Source: Photobacterium profundum SS9 (GTDB lineage: Bacteria > Pseudomonadota > Gammaproteobacteria > Enterobacterales > Vibrionaceae). From it: a stretch of DNA of 64,000 nucleotides. The DNA lies in NCBI RefSeq assembly GCF_000196255.1, contig NC_006371.1:1665447-1729446 (forward strand), read 5' to 3'. The notes below the pieces were generated by a model. The model was given only the letters and a program-made list of their open reading frames with translations. It ran no database searches and was not told where the DNA came from. The position numbers and the translations under genes were made by a program. Below, piece after piece: positions 55,615 to 64,000 of the stretch. Numbering within the stretch: position 1 is the first letter of the stretch; each line of letters starts with the position of its first letter.

Positions 55615-56220
55615 TTATTTGCTATTCGCAATATGTGTTGCGATTGCATCCATTAATACAGGAGAAAGACAATCATAAGGTTCTAAACCTTGCGATTGTA
55701 ATTGCTTACGTATTGCCCCCATATCTTCAGGGTTTGTTCCTGTTTCTATAATTGATGATACAAACGCTGCGAACTCAGGTGCTGACCAACCTTTTTCTGC
55801 TGATAGTTCAGTATGAATAAAGTCTAAGCCAAAGAACGGGTGATCGGTATTGTCAATTCGCCCATACATGTGCACACCACAGTCCTTACAAGCAAATCGC
55901 TTAATGGCAGCACTCTCGTCAACAACCTGAAGTTTTGACTCATTATTGGTTACTTTCAGGTTATCTCTTGGTATTACTGCAACCTGTGAGAACAAACTAT
56001 CATTAGGCTTCCAACACTTAGAGCAACCACAAACATGGTTATGAGCACTTTGCCCTTTTATCTCTACAGTAACTATTTTTGAACGACAATGGCACTTTAA
56101 AGCACCGCCCTCAAAATTATCTGATGTTGGTTGGATGCCGTTATCAACATTAGGATGAATATGCACACCATTCGAAGAGCAGAATGCCGCTTTATATTTA
56201 CTAACTATTTTATTTATCAT
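55615..56220 (-). CDS. gfa: Glutathione-dependent formaldehyde-activating enzyme
   Basis: A 201-residue GFA-domain protein that promotes the joining of formaldehyde to glutathione. Zinc-binding cysteines are visible in [18 protein letters not shown] and [13 protein letters not shown]-terminal extension ([20 protein letters not shown]) as in longer Gfa proteins. It starts 16 bp after the cupin gene stop. Confidence 0.9.
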   Translation of the reverse strand: MINKIVSKYKAAFCSSNGVHIHPNVDNGIQPTSDNFEGGALKCHCRSKIVTVEIKGQSAHNHVCGCSKCWKPNDSLFSQVAVIPRDNLKVTNNESKLQVVDESAAIKRFACKDCGVHMYGRIDNTDHPFFGLDFIHTELSAEKGWSAPEFAAFVSSIIETGTNPEDMGAIRKQLQSQGLEPYDCLSPVLMDAIATHIANSK

Positions 56221-56236
56221 GGAAATACCTTAAATA

Positions 56237-56629
56237 TTATGCTTGTGGTGCAAATTCAGGAGCTGCTTTTCGGTGAGCGGTATAAATTGCTTCGCCATCA
56301 CTTTCTGCGTCAAAAATAACAGATACATTAGGAGAAAATAAAATAACATCACCAACTTCAGCAATATATTTATTACCTTGTTGATCACGCATTACAATTT
56401 TTCCTTTTGTGACCACTTTATATTCTACAGAATCATAAAGATATTCAAATTCAACACCTGGTTCCATGGTGAAGTGACCAATCGTTAATGCATTTGAATC
56501 ATTTGTCACTGCAACTTCAGCCATTTCGCTTTTTAAGCCATCAACTTCAAGAAGTTTACTTAAATCATTCAATTTAAATGAACCTGACTTTAATAGAGTG
56601 ATACCCGGCTTATCAGATAGAGTCGTCAT
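56237..56629 (-). CDS. Cupin-domain protein
   Basis: A 130-residue single-domain cupin (TIGHFTMEPGVEFEYLYDSV, EYKVVTKGKIVMRDQQGNKY, AEVGDVILFSPN), similar to EutQ-like cupins. Only part of the usual metal-binding histidines is present. Co-directional with gfa, so perhaps in the same unit. Function not evident. Confidence 0.7.
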   Translation of the reverse strand: MTTLSDKPGITLLKSGSFKLNDLSKLLEVDGLKSEMAEVAVTNDSNALTIGHFTMEPGVEFEYLYDSVEYKVVTKGKIVMRDQQGNKYIAEVGDVILFSPNVSVIFDAESDGEAIYTAHRKAAPEFAPQA

Positions 56630-56771
56630 TTTTTGTTCCTTTATTTATGCTTTTATACCAACCATAGAGAAAATAATAATATTATGTGATTGGCATTTTC
56701 ATGAAGTCCCTAAGCGGAACACTATTCAAATATTGAGCAATACTTTTAACTTGGGTATAAATACGTAATAT

Positions 56772-57083
56772 TTAGCGATTACTCACACCATGGAACGCAC
56801 TACGTGAAAACTCAGCACCATCAACGGTTACAGCTTTATATTGAATAGAACGTGAGCTATTTAATGGTAATGGAATAAATACACGCCCATTTTCATCAGT
56901 GCTAAATGATTGATTTAGTTGAGTCAACTTAGGAGTTGTAACTAATGCATTCTCTTCTGCTGCACCATTTGTAGATACCGTTACCCACGAACCATTTTGC
57001 GTATCTACAATATTAAGATCAGCTAATGTTGCCGCTGAAAATAAAACCAACAACGTAGAAATAGAAACATTTAACTTTTTCAT
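56772..57083 (-). CDS. Small secreted protein, unknown
   Basis: 103 residues with a signal peptide (KKLNVSISTLLVLFSAATLA, cleavage near ADL), then a short domain with an SFSTDENGRVFIPLP segment suggestive of a small beta-sandwich. No family recognised. Confidence 0.6.
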   Translation of the reverse strand: MKKLNVSISTLLVLFSAATLADLNIVDTQNGSWVTVSTNGAAEENALVTTPKLTQLNQSFSTDENGRVFIPLPLNSSRSIQYKAVTVDGAEFSRSAFHGVSNR

Positions 57084-57704
57084 TATTTACCTTCATTATA
57101 ATATGGTGTCTAGCGCTTAATGTATTACTATTAAAGAAACATCAGAGCGTTAATTTATTCTCTTCGTTTTGATGGGGCGATTATGCTTCATTCCATCATT
57201 AGTGATAATCTACCTTTTAGATAAATGACTTTTACCATAATGTAATAATATCGATAAACATGGTGATAAACACAGGCTTACCCTATATGACGGAATATTA
57301 AAATAGTACAAAACCATTCATCAGCATCATTATTAATAGCTGCATGTAATAAAAAATCTAACTTTTCATAAAGCACACGCTTCATAACGCTACCAAATTT
57401 CATTTATCTTCGATGAGTCTATTTCAAACGGTATTTCAAACGGTATTTCATTTAACTTTCGGCAGCACAAAGTAGTAAAAAGAGCAACAAACGACGATAA
57501 ATAATAACATCGTCAAACTACTATATAAATTTCGTTCAATTCAATCACTAATACTAAGAAGTACTTCCTATACACAAAACATCAAACTTTTCACGTTAAT
57601 TATTCTAAGCATGGTGTTTAGTAAAAATGAACATAATGTCATTTCATAAAGTGCTATTTTTTTGTGGTCTCAAAATGTTTCTTGTTTTATATAGCAGGTA
57701 AGTT
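57084..57704. other. Gene-free region upstream of cfa
   Basis: 620 bp, AT-rich, no gene. A 12-bp unit (ATTTCAAACGGT) is repeated twice plus a partial copy at 57421-57453. The right end must hold the cfa promoter. Confidence 0.4.
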
Positions 57705-58847
57705 ATGTCCAATTTAAAACTTTTCAATGAACTATTACGCCCAGCCGATATTCAAATCAACGGTAAACGTGATTGGGATATCAGGCTTCATGACGAGGCT
57801 GCACTAGATAGGATTCTGGTGGATGGTTCATTAGGGTTAGGTGAAACTTACATGGATGGTTTATGGGATTGCGACAGAATTGATGAATTAGTCAGTCGCA
57901 TCACCAAGCACAATTTAGAGAGTAAACTCGGTCTTAAAGCTAAGCTATTGCTAGGCGCTCATCTTGGTCGAAATAAGGTTATAAGTTTATTTAATAAGCA
58001 AAGTGTCACGCGATGTAGTAAAGATGTGCCCTTTCATTATGACCTAGGCAATGATTTATTCCAAACAATGTTAGATGATCGAATGACGTACACGTGTGGT
58101 TACTGGAAACATGCGGAAGATCTCAACGAAGCCCAAGAATCGAAGCTCGATTTGGTTTGCCGTAAAATGGGGCTAGAACCTGGTATGCATGTATTAGACA
58201 TTGGTTGTGGGTGGGGCAGCTTCATGAACTACGCCGCTGAGCACTATGGTGTTATTTGTCATGGCTTAACTCTTTCTAAAGAACAAATGGCACTGGGAAT
58301 GCAAAAGGCACGTGACAAGCGATTGCCTGTTAATTTCATTCTTCAAGATTACCGAACCTACTCGCCAGACATTTCATACGATCGTGTTGTGTCTATTGGC
58401 ATGATTGAACATGTCGGTCCTGAAAATTACAAAGAATTTTTCACGTGTGCAAACCGATTCCTTAAAGACGACGGAGCATTCTTACTCCATACCATCGGCA
58501 CCCCGAAATCTCAAAACAAAACGGATCCTTGGATTGATAAGTACATTTTCCCTAATGGCGTGATCCCATCAATCACTCAATTAAGTTCCGCTATGGAAAA
58601 TAAGTTTAACGTTGAAGACTTGCACAACATAGGGCCTGACTATGACAAAACATTGGTCGCTTGGTGCCATAATTTTGAAGAAAGATGGGGCGAAATTTCA
58701 CATAGGTACGATGAAACATTCTATCGAATGTGGCGTTACTACTTACTATCGTGTGCGGGGGCGTTCCGTAGCCGTAGCTTAAGTGTATGGCAAATGGTCT
58801 TAACGAAAGAAGGGGCCGAATTACCGCAATACGCCAGAGCCGTGTAA
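57705..58847 (+). CDS. cfa: Cyclopropane-fatty-acyl-phospholipid synthase
   Basis: SAM-dependent enzyme of 380 residues that adds a methylene to unsaturated acyl chains of membrane lipids. Segments: VPFHYDLGNDLFQTMLDDRM, YTCGYW, the SAM loop VLDIGCGWGSFMNYAAEHYG, SIGMIEHVGPENY and HTIGTPK. Length fits E. coli Cfa (382). Monocistronic. Confidence 0.95.
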   Translation: MSNLKLFNELLRPADIQINGKRDWDIRLHDEAALDRILVDGSLGLGETYMDGLWDCDRIDELVSRITKHNLESKLGLKAKLLLGAHLGRNKVISLFNKQSVTRCSKDVPFHYDLGNDLFQTMLDDRMTYTCGYWKHAEDLNEAQESKLDLVCRKMGLEPGMHVLDIGCGWGSFMNYAAEHYGVICHGLTLSKEQMALGMQKARDKRLPVNFILQDYRTYSPDISYDRVVSIGMIEHVGPENYKEFFTCANRFLKDDGAFLLHTIGTPKSQNKTDPWIDKYIFPNGVIPSITQLSSAMENKFNVEDLHNIGPDYDKTLVAWCHNFEERWGEISHRYDETFYRMWRYYLLSCAGAFRSRSLSVWQMVLTKEGAELPQYARAV

Positions 58848-59010
58848 TACCATTCTGGATAAGTAAATGGTCAGATAATTGCGCAGGAAAAATTGATAAT
58901 AACAAGGCAGAAATTGAAGTAACTAGTTATTCTAATTATAAAATTTCTAACGTAATTATAAGCAGTTTTAACCAGCAAGAATGATCAGATACTTGTCTAG
59001 ATTGGTATAA
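58845..59010. repeat. MITE-like inverted-repeat element after cfa
   Basis: The left end TAATACCATTCTGGATAAGT and the right end ACTTGTCTAGATTGGTATAA form imperfect terminal inverted repeats around about 120 bp of non-coding DNA. The cfa stop codon lies in its first bases. Confidence 0.6.
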
Positions 59011-59042
59011 GAGTAAAAGGGGCGAAAAACGCTAACAGTAAA

Positions 59043-59062
59043 CCTTAATATTGCTATTAAGG
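59043..59062 (+). promoter_or_regulatory. Leader hairpin before the unknown gene cluster
   Basis: CCTTAATA-TTGC-TATTAAGG, a perfect 8-bp stem about 65 bp upstream of the next start. No U-tract. Confidence 0.35.
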
Positions 59063-59127
59063 GTGTAGGTTCGATGCGTTGTCGCCTCACAGAAGCCCTG
59101 CCTAAATAAATTTGAGGAAGAAACGCC

Positions 59128-59631
59128 ATGGAATCGACCGTTGTACTGTTAGTCGAGCTAGGAAACTCAGCGATTTATTCAACGAATGTGGGTGCTAGAA
59201 CCCACAAGCTTAATACTCATTTAAAACAGTCCCGCTATAGCGCTATCGATGAATTACTAACATTAAGCAACATTGCCGCAAAAGGCTCAGTGATTCTTAA
59301 GGATATCCAAGTCCGAGAGCAATCAGGCGATCATACCGAATATACAATCTATGCTAGTTATCTTCCTGCATTCATTGATGTCACTGTTGAAGCCGAACGT
59401 AATAAGCATGGATTCTCTTACTATGTAGAGGTCGCTGGTGTCGGCCATGAGTACTCAGCGAGTCACGCTGTAAAAGCCCGAGATATTGCTCTAATGTCGC
59501 TTAGAACACATAAACCAGACATTAAAGACTTCGAAATAACTCTTATAGATAAAGAAACAGAGAAAATGCCATCAGAAATAGAGTTAGATGAATTCTCTAG
59601 TGTGTATATGACAGCAAGAGTCATCGTATGA
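59128..59631 (+). CDS. Unrecognised 167-residue protein
   Basis: Begins MESTVVLLVELGNSAIYSTN, soluble, with mixed alpha/beta character. No signal peptide, membrane segment or motif that I recognise. GAGGAAGAAACGCC precedes the ATG, a good ribosome site. Its stop overlaps the next start (ATGA), so it is translated with the following small peptide. Confidence 0.6.
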   Translation: MESTVVLLVELGNSAIYSTNVGARTHKLNTHLKQSRYSAIDELLTLSNIAAKGSVILKDIQVREQSGDHTEYTIYASYLPAFIDVTVEAERNKHGFSYYVEVAGVGHEYSASHAVKARDIALMSLRTHKPDIKDFEITLIDKETEKMPSEIELDEFSSVYMTARVIV

Positions 59632-59741
59632 ATTTACATTCATTTATGGGAGTAATGCATAACTTCTTAATAGCAGCCTTTTTCATCATTATTGCTGCCA
59701 GCGTGGCGATCAAGATTGAAAATAAAAGAAGTAGAGATTAG
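59628..59741 (+). CDS. 37-residue single-helix membrane peptide
   Basis: ATG 59628 overlaps the upstream stop by ATGA. The product has one clear transmembrane helix (FLIAAFFIIIAASVAIKI) followed by a basic tail (ENKRSRD). The overlap and helix support a real small gene. Confidence 0.55.
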   Translation: MNLHSFMGVMHNFLIAAFFIIIAASVAIKIENKRSRD

Positions 59742-59800
59742 TTCATGAGTTGACATTCATTATCCAAACGGAGCATCGCCCTCTTTTGGAGGATGCCACA

Positions 59801-60262
59801 ATGAGGACGCGAACAATGAGCCCTTTAACAATAATTTTAGAAACACAGCAAGACATAGATGCTAATACTGACGAGTTGATGAGCGTCTTGTCTCATGCTG
59901 CCATCGGAGTCAATCTGAATAAACCGCTTAACCGAGGCCGTTGGTTGCAGGCTTATTTCATCAAGATTTTGCCATCTTTAAATCCTGATGGATTGGCAAT
60001 TAAAGTAATACAAGGCTGTCGTAAGGAATCAACCAGCAATAAACTCGCAAGGTGTTTTGAAACCTTCTACGAATTTTATTGGGGCACACGCCCATACAGT
60101 GCTGCACGACCATTACCCGGAAAAATTAGTAGAGCACATAATCGAGTCCGTGAATATTCACGGATTAAAAAAGCGATTGTCGGTGAATCGACACAAGCTC
60201 GCCCTCTTGGCTGCGTTAGTCACTTGGTTGGTCATATCGAAAAGGCCTCAAACCATTACTGA
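59801..60262 (+). CDS. Unrecognised protein, C-terminal frame doubtful
   Basis: ATG 59801 follows TGGAGG at good distance (an upstream in-frame ATG does not). The product of about 153 residues (RTRTMSPLTIILETQQDIDA ...) has no known motif. From about 60080 the next frame (60099-60347) reads more like protein than this one, so either two genes overlap or a +1 frameshift joins them. Confidence 0.5.
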   Translation: MRTRTMSPLTIILETQQDIDANTDELMSVLSHAAIGVNLNKPLNRGRWLQAYFIKILPSLNPDGLAIKVIQGCRKESTSNKLARCFETFYEFYWGTRPYSAARPLPGKISRAHNRVREYSRIKKAIVGESTQARPLGCVSHLVGHIEKASNHY

Positions 60263-60347
60263 TTCAAGGCTTTCTCATGGCTTACTAATAAAGATTGGTG
60301 AGCCATTTCTCATTGTGGAAAATATTGTACGTTCTTCATCAAGGTGA
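60099..60347 (+). CDS. Overlapping frame with a hydrophobic helix
   Basis: GTG 60099 gives about 82 residues (LHDHYPEKLVEHIIESVNIH, then LALLAALVTWLVI as a short hydrophobic segment). It overlaps the previous gene by 164 bases in another frame. It could be a separate gene or the true C-terminal part of that gene after a frameshift. Confidence 0.4.
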   Translation: MLHDHYPEKLVEHIIESVNIHGLKKRLSVNRHKLALLAALVTWLVISKRPQTITDSRLSHGLLIKIGEPFLIVENIVRSSSR

Positions 60348-60354
60348 AAGAAAC

Positions 60355-60795
60355 TTAGCTGGCATGCTCCATCTTGGTCGATATCGCTATTCGGTTCCAA
60401 GCATTGATAGTGACAATTTGCATCATACACTGTGCTGTCGCAGTCTCGCCCAGTAATTCAATGCAGCGATTATAAGTCGCTTCAGGCAAACCCTGATCAG
60501 CAATTAACGTCATTTCATCAGTCATCGCCAATACCGCACATTCTACATCACTAAACAACGGCGACTCTTGCCATGCAGCCAGTGCCATTAAACGCTGAAC
60601 AGTAATACCGCTTTGTTGAGCTACGGGGGTGTGCATTTGAATACAGTAAGCACAGTTATTGATCATTGATGCACGCAGTTTAATCAGTTCTTTCAAGGTA
60701 GCTGGCAGTTCAGAGCCTGACACGTAGTTTTCTAGCCCCATCATCGCTTCAATCGCTTTCGTTTGTAATCCGCTAATATCAATACGCTTTTGCAT
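60355..60795 (-). CDS. AhpD-like / carboxymuconolactone decarboxylase-family protein
   Basis: 146 residues with the alkylhydroperoxidase AhpD core: ELIKLRASMINNCAYCIQMH, where Cys-x-x-Cys plus His form the peroxidase/disulfide site. Likely in oxidative-stress defence. Divergent from the LysR gene at 60974, which probably controls it. Confidence 0.85.
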   Translation of the reverse strand: MQKRIDISGLQTKAIEAMMGLENYVSGSELPATLKELIKLRASMINNCAYCIQMHTPVAQQSGITVQRLMALAAWQESPLFSDVECAVLAMTDEMTLIADQGLPEATYNRCIELLGETATAQCMMQIVTINAWNRIAISTKMEHAS

Positions 60796-60973
60796 TCTTA
60801 TTTCCTCAATTGGTTACACTATTTTAGATATGTAAACGGTCAAATGTTTTTGCAGGAAGGTATCTCGTTACGTTCCCTGCTGATTCAATAAGGACATTGT
60901 GCAGAATTCGACTGAGAGATAGAATACCGCTATTATCTGCAATAGTTTTGCGTAAAATGCAAAGGTGAGCTGA

Positions 60974-61867
60974 ATGTTAGATCTTGTACGAGTGTTTACT
61001 CAAGTCGTTGAATCCAGCAGTTTCTCTAAGGCGGGGCATGCTCTGCACATGGCTCCCTCTTCAGTGGCCAGAAATATCGATAATCTTGAAAAACAGCTTC
61101 GAGTAACCCTATTTAAACGCAGTACACGCCAATTATTACTCACCGAAGAGGGTCAGTATTTCCTTATTGGTGCCAGCAAGTTAATGGAAGATGCTGATCA
61201 ACTCATTCGCTCTATGGATAAAACAAACGATGTACCGAGTGGCACCTTGCGGATCTCTGTATTCGAAAGCTTCGGAAACCTGTGTATCAACCCTATCTTA
61301 CCCGCCTTTCTTGAGCGTTACCCTAATGTTACCGTTGATATTGAGCTAGACGATAGAATGGTCGATATGAATGCTGAGAATATCGACTTAGGTATCCGAA
61401 TTGGCCGCCCTGTCGATAGCAGCCTGAATGCTAGAATGCTGATGCCGAACCATACAATTCTATGTGCTTCACCAAGCTACCTTGAGCGTTGCGGTACACC
61501 GACTACCCCTGAAGAAGTAAGCCAACACAACTGCTTGCTACTCAGCCGTGATAGAAAACGTAACTACTGGCATTTTTCCAATAAGAAACACCACAAGAAA
61601 GTCGCGGTTAAGGGAAATTTATATTCAAGGGGCGGGTCTCCATTAATGTCTGCAGCACTGGGGGGGACGGGGCTATTATTACTTTCAAGCTGGATGGTAT
61701 CTGACCATATAAAAGAAGGGAAACTACAAAAGGTATTGCCAGATTGGACTGCTTCACCTCATGAACATGCAGGTATTGAGATTTATGCCGTTTATCGTGG
61801 TGGCAAATACCCCAAACCACAGCTCAGGGCTTTTATCGATTATCTTGTGGATCATATTGCTGCTTAA
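60974..61867 (+). CDS. LysR-family regulator
   Basis: A 297-residue regulator with N-terminal winged helix (SFSKAGHALHMAPSSVARNI, DNLEKQLRVTLFKRSTRQLL) and a co-inducer domain (GTLRISVFESFGNLCINPIL). Close to the DhcR/TfdR-like group of single-target LysR proteins that stand next to a divergent gene, here the AhpD-like one. Confidence 0.88.
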   Translation: MLDLVRVFTQVVESSSFSKAGHALHMAPSSVARNIDNLEKQLRVTLFKRSTRQLLLTEEGQYFLIGASKLMEDADQLIRSMDKTNDVPSGTLRISVFESFGNLCINPILPAFLERYPNVTVDIELDDRMVDMNAENIDLGIRIGRPVDSSLNARMLMPNHTILCASPSYLERCGTPTTPEEVSQHNCLLLSRDRKRNYWHFSNKKHHKKVAVKGNLYSRGGSPLMSAALGGTGLLLLSSWMVSDHIKEGKLQKVLPDWTASPHEHAGIEIYAVYRGGKYPKPQLRAFIDYLVDHIAA

Positions 61868-61926
61868 TGACCGTGCGCGGCATGTAGTGAGCGCGATCCG
61901 AAATATATAAATCAACAACTTCATCT

Positions 61927-61968
61927 TCACAAGGTGCCATCAAGATCAGAAATCATTAATTGGTACAT
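61927..61968 (-). pseudogene. N-terminal remnant of a HAD hydrolase
   Basis: ATG 61968 gives MYQLMISDLDGTL, the first strand and DxDGT nucleophile motif of Cof-type HAD phosphatases (YigL/YidA-like), then a stop at 61927. The rest of the gene is missing and the LysR gene follows from the other side. A deletion scar. Confidence 0.55.
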
Positions 61969-62021
61969 TGTTTTCCTTTTGTTCATATTCTTGATTAACA
62001 AGTTTGGCAAACTACAGATGC

Positions 62022-62052
62022 AAAAAAGCCCCAGCATTTCTGCTGAGGCTTC
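62022..62052 (-). terminator. Terminator of the tRNA-Ser/Asp unit
   Basis: On the minus strand AAGCCTCAGCA-GAAA-TGCTGGGGCTTTTTT: an 11-bp stem with one mismatch and a U-tract just after tRNA-Asp. Confidence 0.75.
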
Positions 62053-62059
62053 GTTGTGT

Positions 62060-62136
62060 TGGCGGAGCGGACGGGACTCGAACCCGCGACCCCCGGCGTG
62101 ACAGGCCGGTATTCTAACCAACTGAACTACCGCTCC
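62060..62136 (-). tRNA. tRNA-Asp (GUC)
   Basis: A 77-nt cloverleaf with acceptor GGAGCGG/CCGCTCC, anticodon loop CTGTCAC (GUC), T-loop TTCGAGT and encoded CCA. Confidence 0.95.
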
Positions 62137-62177
62137 AATTCTGTATGATATTCGAAGTAAATCAAACATCTAGAATA

Positions 62178-62268
62178 TGGCGGAGAGATAGGGATTTGAA
62201 CCCTAGAAGGGCTATAAACCCTTGCCGGTTTTCAAGACCGGTGCTTTCGACCACTCAGCCATCTCTCC
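62178..62268 (-). tRNA. tRNA-Ser (UGA), second copy
   Basis: Same 91-nt sequence as the plus-strand gene at 5729-5819, here on the minus strand upstream of tRNA-Asp. Confidence 0.95.
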
Positions 62269-62700
62269 AGTGCGGTGAATAATACGCATCGGAGATTCGA
62301 CTGTAAACCCTAAACTGCATCGAGTGCTTGTTTTTTGACCTAAATCGTCATGTTTTTTTATTTCTAATGAAATCAGTAGTAAACAGATGATATTTATTAA
62401 CCGACATGCTCATTATTCATCATAATCGCAGTCAGATTTACGTGTTAAAGAATACGTATTCCATGATAATTTCATAGAGCTGCCATTAATGGATACAATC
62501 AGATTATTCACACAAAAGGTAAGATAGCCGTTAATAGAGTGGCGCAGAATGTCGTTATCGATGTTAAAAAAAGAAAATAAACCCATAAATGTCGAGTATT
62601 CAGACAAAAGACAACCATATGACACTAGCCTAAATACCCTGCTAACTGGTAAAATTCGAACCATCAAAGCCCCAAACACTGATTAAGAGAGTGATTCCTC
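62269..62700. other. Gap between tRNA-Ser and the YebC-family gene
   Basis: 432 bp. A minus-strand open frame (62413-62679, 88 codons) has no coding character or ribosome site that I trust. The region holds the promoters of the tRNA unit and of the YebC-family gene. Confidence 0.4.
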
Positions 62701-63423
62701 ATGGGAAGAAAATTCGAAGTACGCAAATTGTCGATGGCAAAAACGGCTGGCGCAAAGATCAAGGTTTACTCAAAATACGGTAAAGAGATCTACGTCTGTG
62801 CTAAGAACGGTAGTCTAGACCCAGACAGCAACCTTTCACTCAAGCGCTTGATCGAAAAAGCAAAAAAAGATCAGGTGCCAAGTCATGTCATCGAGAAAGC
62901 GATCGATAAGGCCAAAGGTGGTGCCGGTGAAGAATTTGCTACTGCGCGCTACGAATGGTTTGGACCACGGTACTGCATGGTTATCGTTGACTGTCTAACA
63001 GACAACAACAACCGTACTTTCATGGATGTTCGCCAAGCGTTTGTTAAGAACCATGCGAAAATCGGTGGACCAGGTACTGTTGGTCACATGTTCGAACACC
63101 AAGCTGTATTCCAGTTCGCTGGTGACGACGAAGATATGGTTCTTGAAAACCTAATGATGGAAGATGTTGATGTAAGTGACATCGAATGCGAAGACGGCAT
63201 TATTACCGTTTATGCTCCTCATACAGAATTCTTCAAAGTGAAAAATGCACTTGCAGCAACAATGCCAGATGTAGCTTTCGACGTTGAAGAAATTTCTTTT
63301 GTTCCTCAAACAATGACTGAAATCAGCGGTGACGACGTAGCTGCATTCGAAAAATTCTTAGACGTGTTAAATGACTGTGATGACGTACAGAACATTTACC
63401 ACAATGCGGAAATTGCTGAATAA
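62701..63423 (+). CDS. YebC/PmpR-family regulator (YeeN-like)
   Basis: A 240-residue cytoplasmic protein: [20 protein letters not shown], the three-domain YebC fold, and [20 protein letters not shown]. The N-terminus ([24 protein letters not shown]) resembles YeeN rather than YebC, which starts AGHSKW. The family includes DNA-binding regulators and, by recent work, ribosome-associated factors that ease stalling. Monocistronic with its own terminator. Confidence 0.9.
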   Translation: MGRKFEVRKLSMAKTAGAKIKVYSKYGKEIYVCAKNGSLDPDSNLSLKRLIEKAKKDQVPSHVIEKAIDKAKGGAGEEFATARYEWFGPRYCMVIVDCLTDNNNRTFMDVRQAFVKNHAKIGGPGTVGHMFEHQAVFQFAGDDEDMVLENLMMEDVDVSDIECEDGIITVYAPHTEFFKVKNALAATMPDVAFDVEEISFVPQTMTEISGDDVAAFEKFLDVLNDCDDVQNIYHNAEIAE

Positions 63424-63444
63424 TCCATTTTATTCATTGCATTT

Positions 63445-63479
63445 AAAAGCCCTGAATCATTGCTGATTCAGGGCTTTTT
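63445..63479 (+). terminator. Terminator of the YebC-family gene
   Basis: AAAAGCCCTGAATCA-TTGC-TGATTCAGGGCTTTTT, a perfect 15-bp stem with a U-tract. Confidence 0.9.
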
Positions 63480-63512
63480 GTTTTCTGGGCCCAATACTTT
63501 TTTTGCTCGTCG

Positions 63513-63989
63513 TTATTCATTAATCATAATCGAGACTGGTTGCTTTAATAGCTGAGCAGGAATAACTGATAACCATCCGTTACAGCGGGCATAATCAATC
63601 AGCGATGCACGATTAGTGACACCAAATATGGCAAATCGGATAATTAGATTCGCTATTTGCTTTTCTACCGCCTTGGGTGTGCGGTGGATCATCAACGCAA
63701 TTTGCTTTGTCTGGCGACCACGTAACAACCAAAACAGGACAATTTCCTGAGAAGGCGTTAGTTGCATCCCCCCCAGCCGTACAGAACTAAATGATTTATG
63801 GGATTTGTCGAACGTCATGATTTCAGCAAAAGCTTCGACACAAATCAGTTCTTTAAGATTAACTGCATTAAATTGCACTCCCCAAGTTTCACCGTTAATG
63901 ACAACTGGTCGCTTATTGAATGAAAATGCATCGTAACCATGCGCATAGTTATGAATGTCTATGGTGCTAACTGTCTTGTTACTTATCAT
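63513..63989 (-). CDS. LuxR-type helix-turn-helix regulator
   Basis: 158 residues. The C-terminal GerE/LuxR DNA-binding domain is clear: LTPSQEIVLFWLLRGRQTKQ then IALMIHRTPKAVEKQIANLI (residues about 77-117), followed by NRASLIDYARCNGW. The N-terminal 75 residues may be a small sensory domain. The start ATG 63989 lies 12 bases from the window end, so a longer N-terminus upstream cannot be ruled out. Confidence 0.8.
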   Translation of the reverse strand: MISNKTVSTIDIHNYAHGYDAFSFNKRPVVINGETWGVQFNAVNLKELICVEAFAEIMTFDKSHKSFSSVRLGGMQLTPSQEIVLFWLLRGRQTKQIALMIHRTPKAVEKQIANLIIRFAIFGVTNRASLIDYARCNGWLSVIPAQLLKQPVSIMINE

Positions 63990-64000
63990 TACGTGCCTAT

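Noticed and set aside
61927..62169. 80-codon minus-strand open frame
   Set aside because: Most of it runs through tRNA-Asp and its terminator; only the last 13 codons are meaningful, as a gene remnant.
62413..62679. 88-codon minus-strand open frame between tRNA-Ser and the YebC-family gene
   Set aside because: No ribosome site, no motif, and it occupies the promoter region of neighbouring genes.

Overview
The window looks like a Vibrionaceae chromosome, most likely Photobacterium. Supporting signs are a proteobacterial-type glycine reductase (grd) locus with linked selenocysteine genes, a canonical rbs operon, tRNA clusters ending in encoded CCA, AT-rich intergenic DNA and dispersed repeats with ATACCAA/TTGGTAT ends. 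This is inference from gene content; no database was searched.

Layout. 1-4366: hexuronate catabolism uxaC-uxaB-uxaA, with uxaC broken by two single-base frameshifts. 4367-6086: a transposase remnant, an extended RecX-like gene and a Ser-Thr-Gly tRNA cluster. 6087-10903: a tRNA-adjacent scar with a small repressor, an excisionase-like gene, an IS630 element, a 1400-bp IS4-family element, a truncated yjiH and an IS1595 element. 11242-19514: an unusual seven-gene unit made of a TetR regulator behind a 31-bp palindrome, a LolA-like periplasmic protein, an outer-membrane-type protein, an AfsA-like hotdog protein split by an IS200 element, an SDR, a divergent IspH/LytB-like protein and an RND/MMPL exporter. 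It resembles a butyrolactone-type signal or lipid pathway with its own exporter and sensor, and I know of no described system like it. 19573-23121: a frameshifted XRE regulator, a GNAT acetyltransferase, and a TetR gene divergent from a membrane protein and an NAD(P)-binding protein.

23169-37032: a complete selenium-dependent glycine reductase island. It holds selA-selB, selC (tRNA-Sec), grdX, and a minus-strand series trxB-trxA-grdA-grdA-grdC-grdD-selD-grdE-grdB. Four genes (two grdA, grdB and selD) need in-frame UGA read as selenocysteine. Electrons should flow from NADPH through TrxB and Trx to GrdA, and GrdB/E plus GrdC/D convert glycine to acetyl phosphate.

38014-47842: an M18 aminopeptidase, a DsrE-like protein, ModE, and the ribose operon rbsDACBKR with CRP-like and RbsR-like sites upstream. 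47963-51243: an SDR, a LysR gene carrying a GAAA repeat, and a type II NADH dehydrogenase. 51345-56629: the second IS200 copy, an S-formylglutathione hydrolase gene interrupted by the second IS4 copy, a LysR gene, Gfa and a cupin, which together form a damaged formaldehyde-detoxification locus. 57705-60795: cfa, a small cluster of unrecognised genes, and an AhpD-like gene. 60974-64000: LysR, tRNA-Asp and tRNA-Ser, a YebC-family regulator and a LuxR-type regulator.

The two IS4 copies are direct repeats about 43.5 kb apart. The two IS200 copies and the two identical tRNA-Ser genes are inverted pairs. The first IS4 copy lacks a target duplication and abuts half a gene, so part of this window has been rearranged through insertion sequences.
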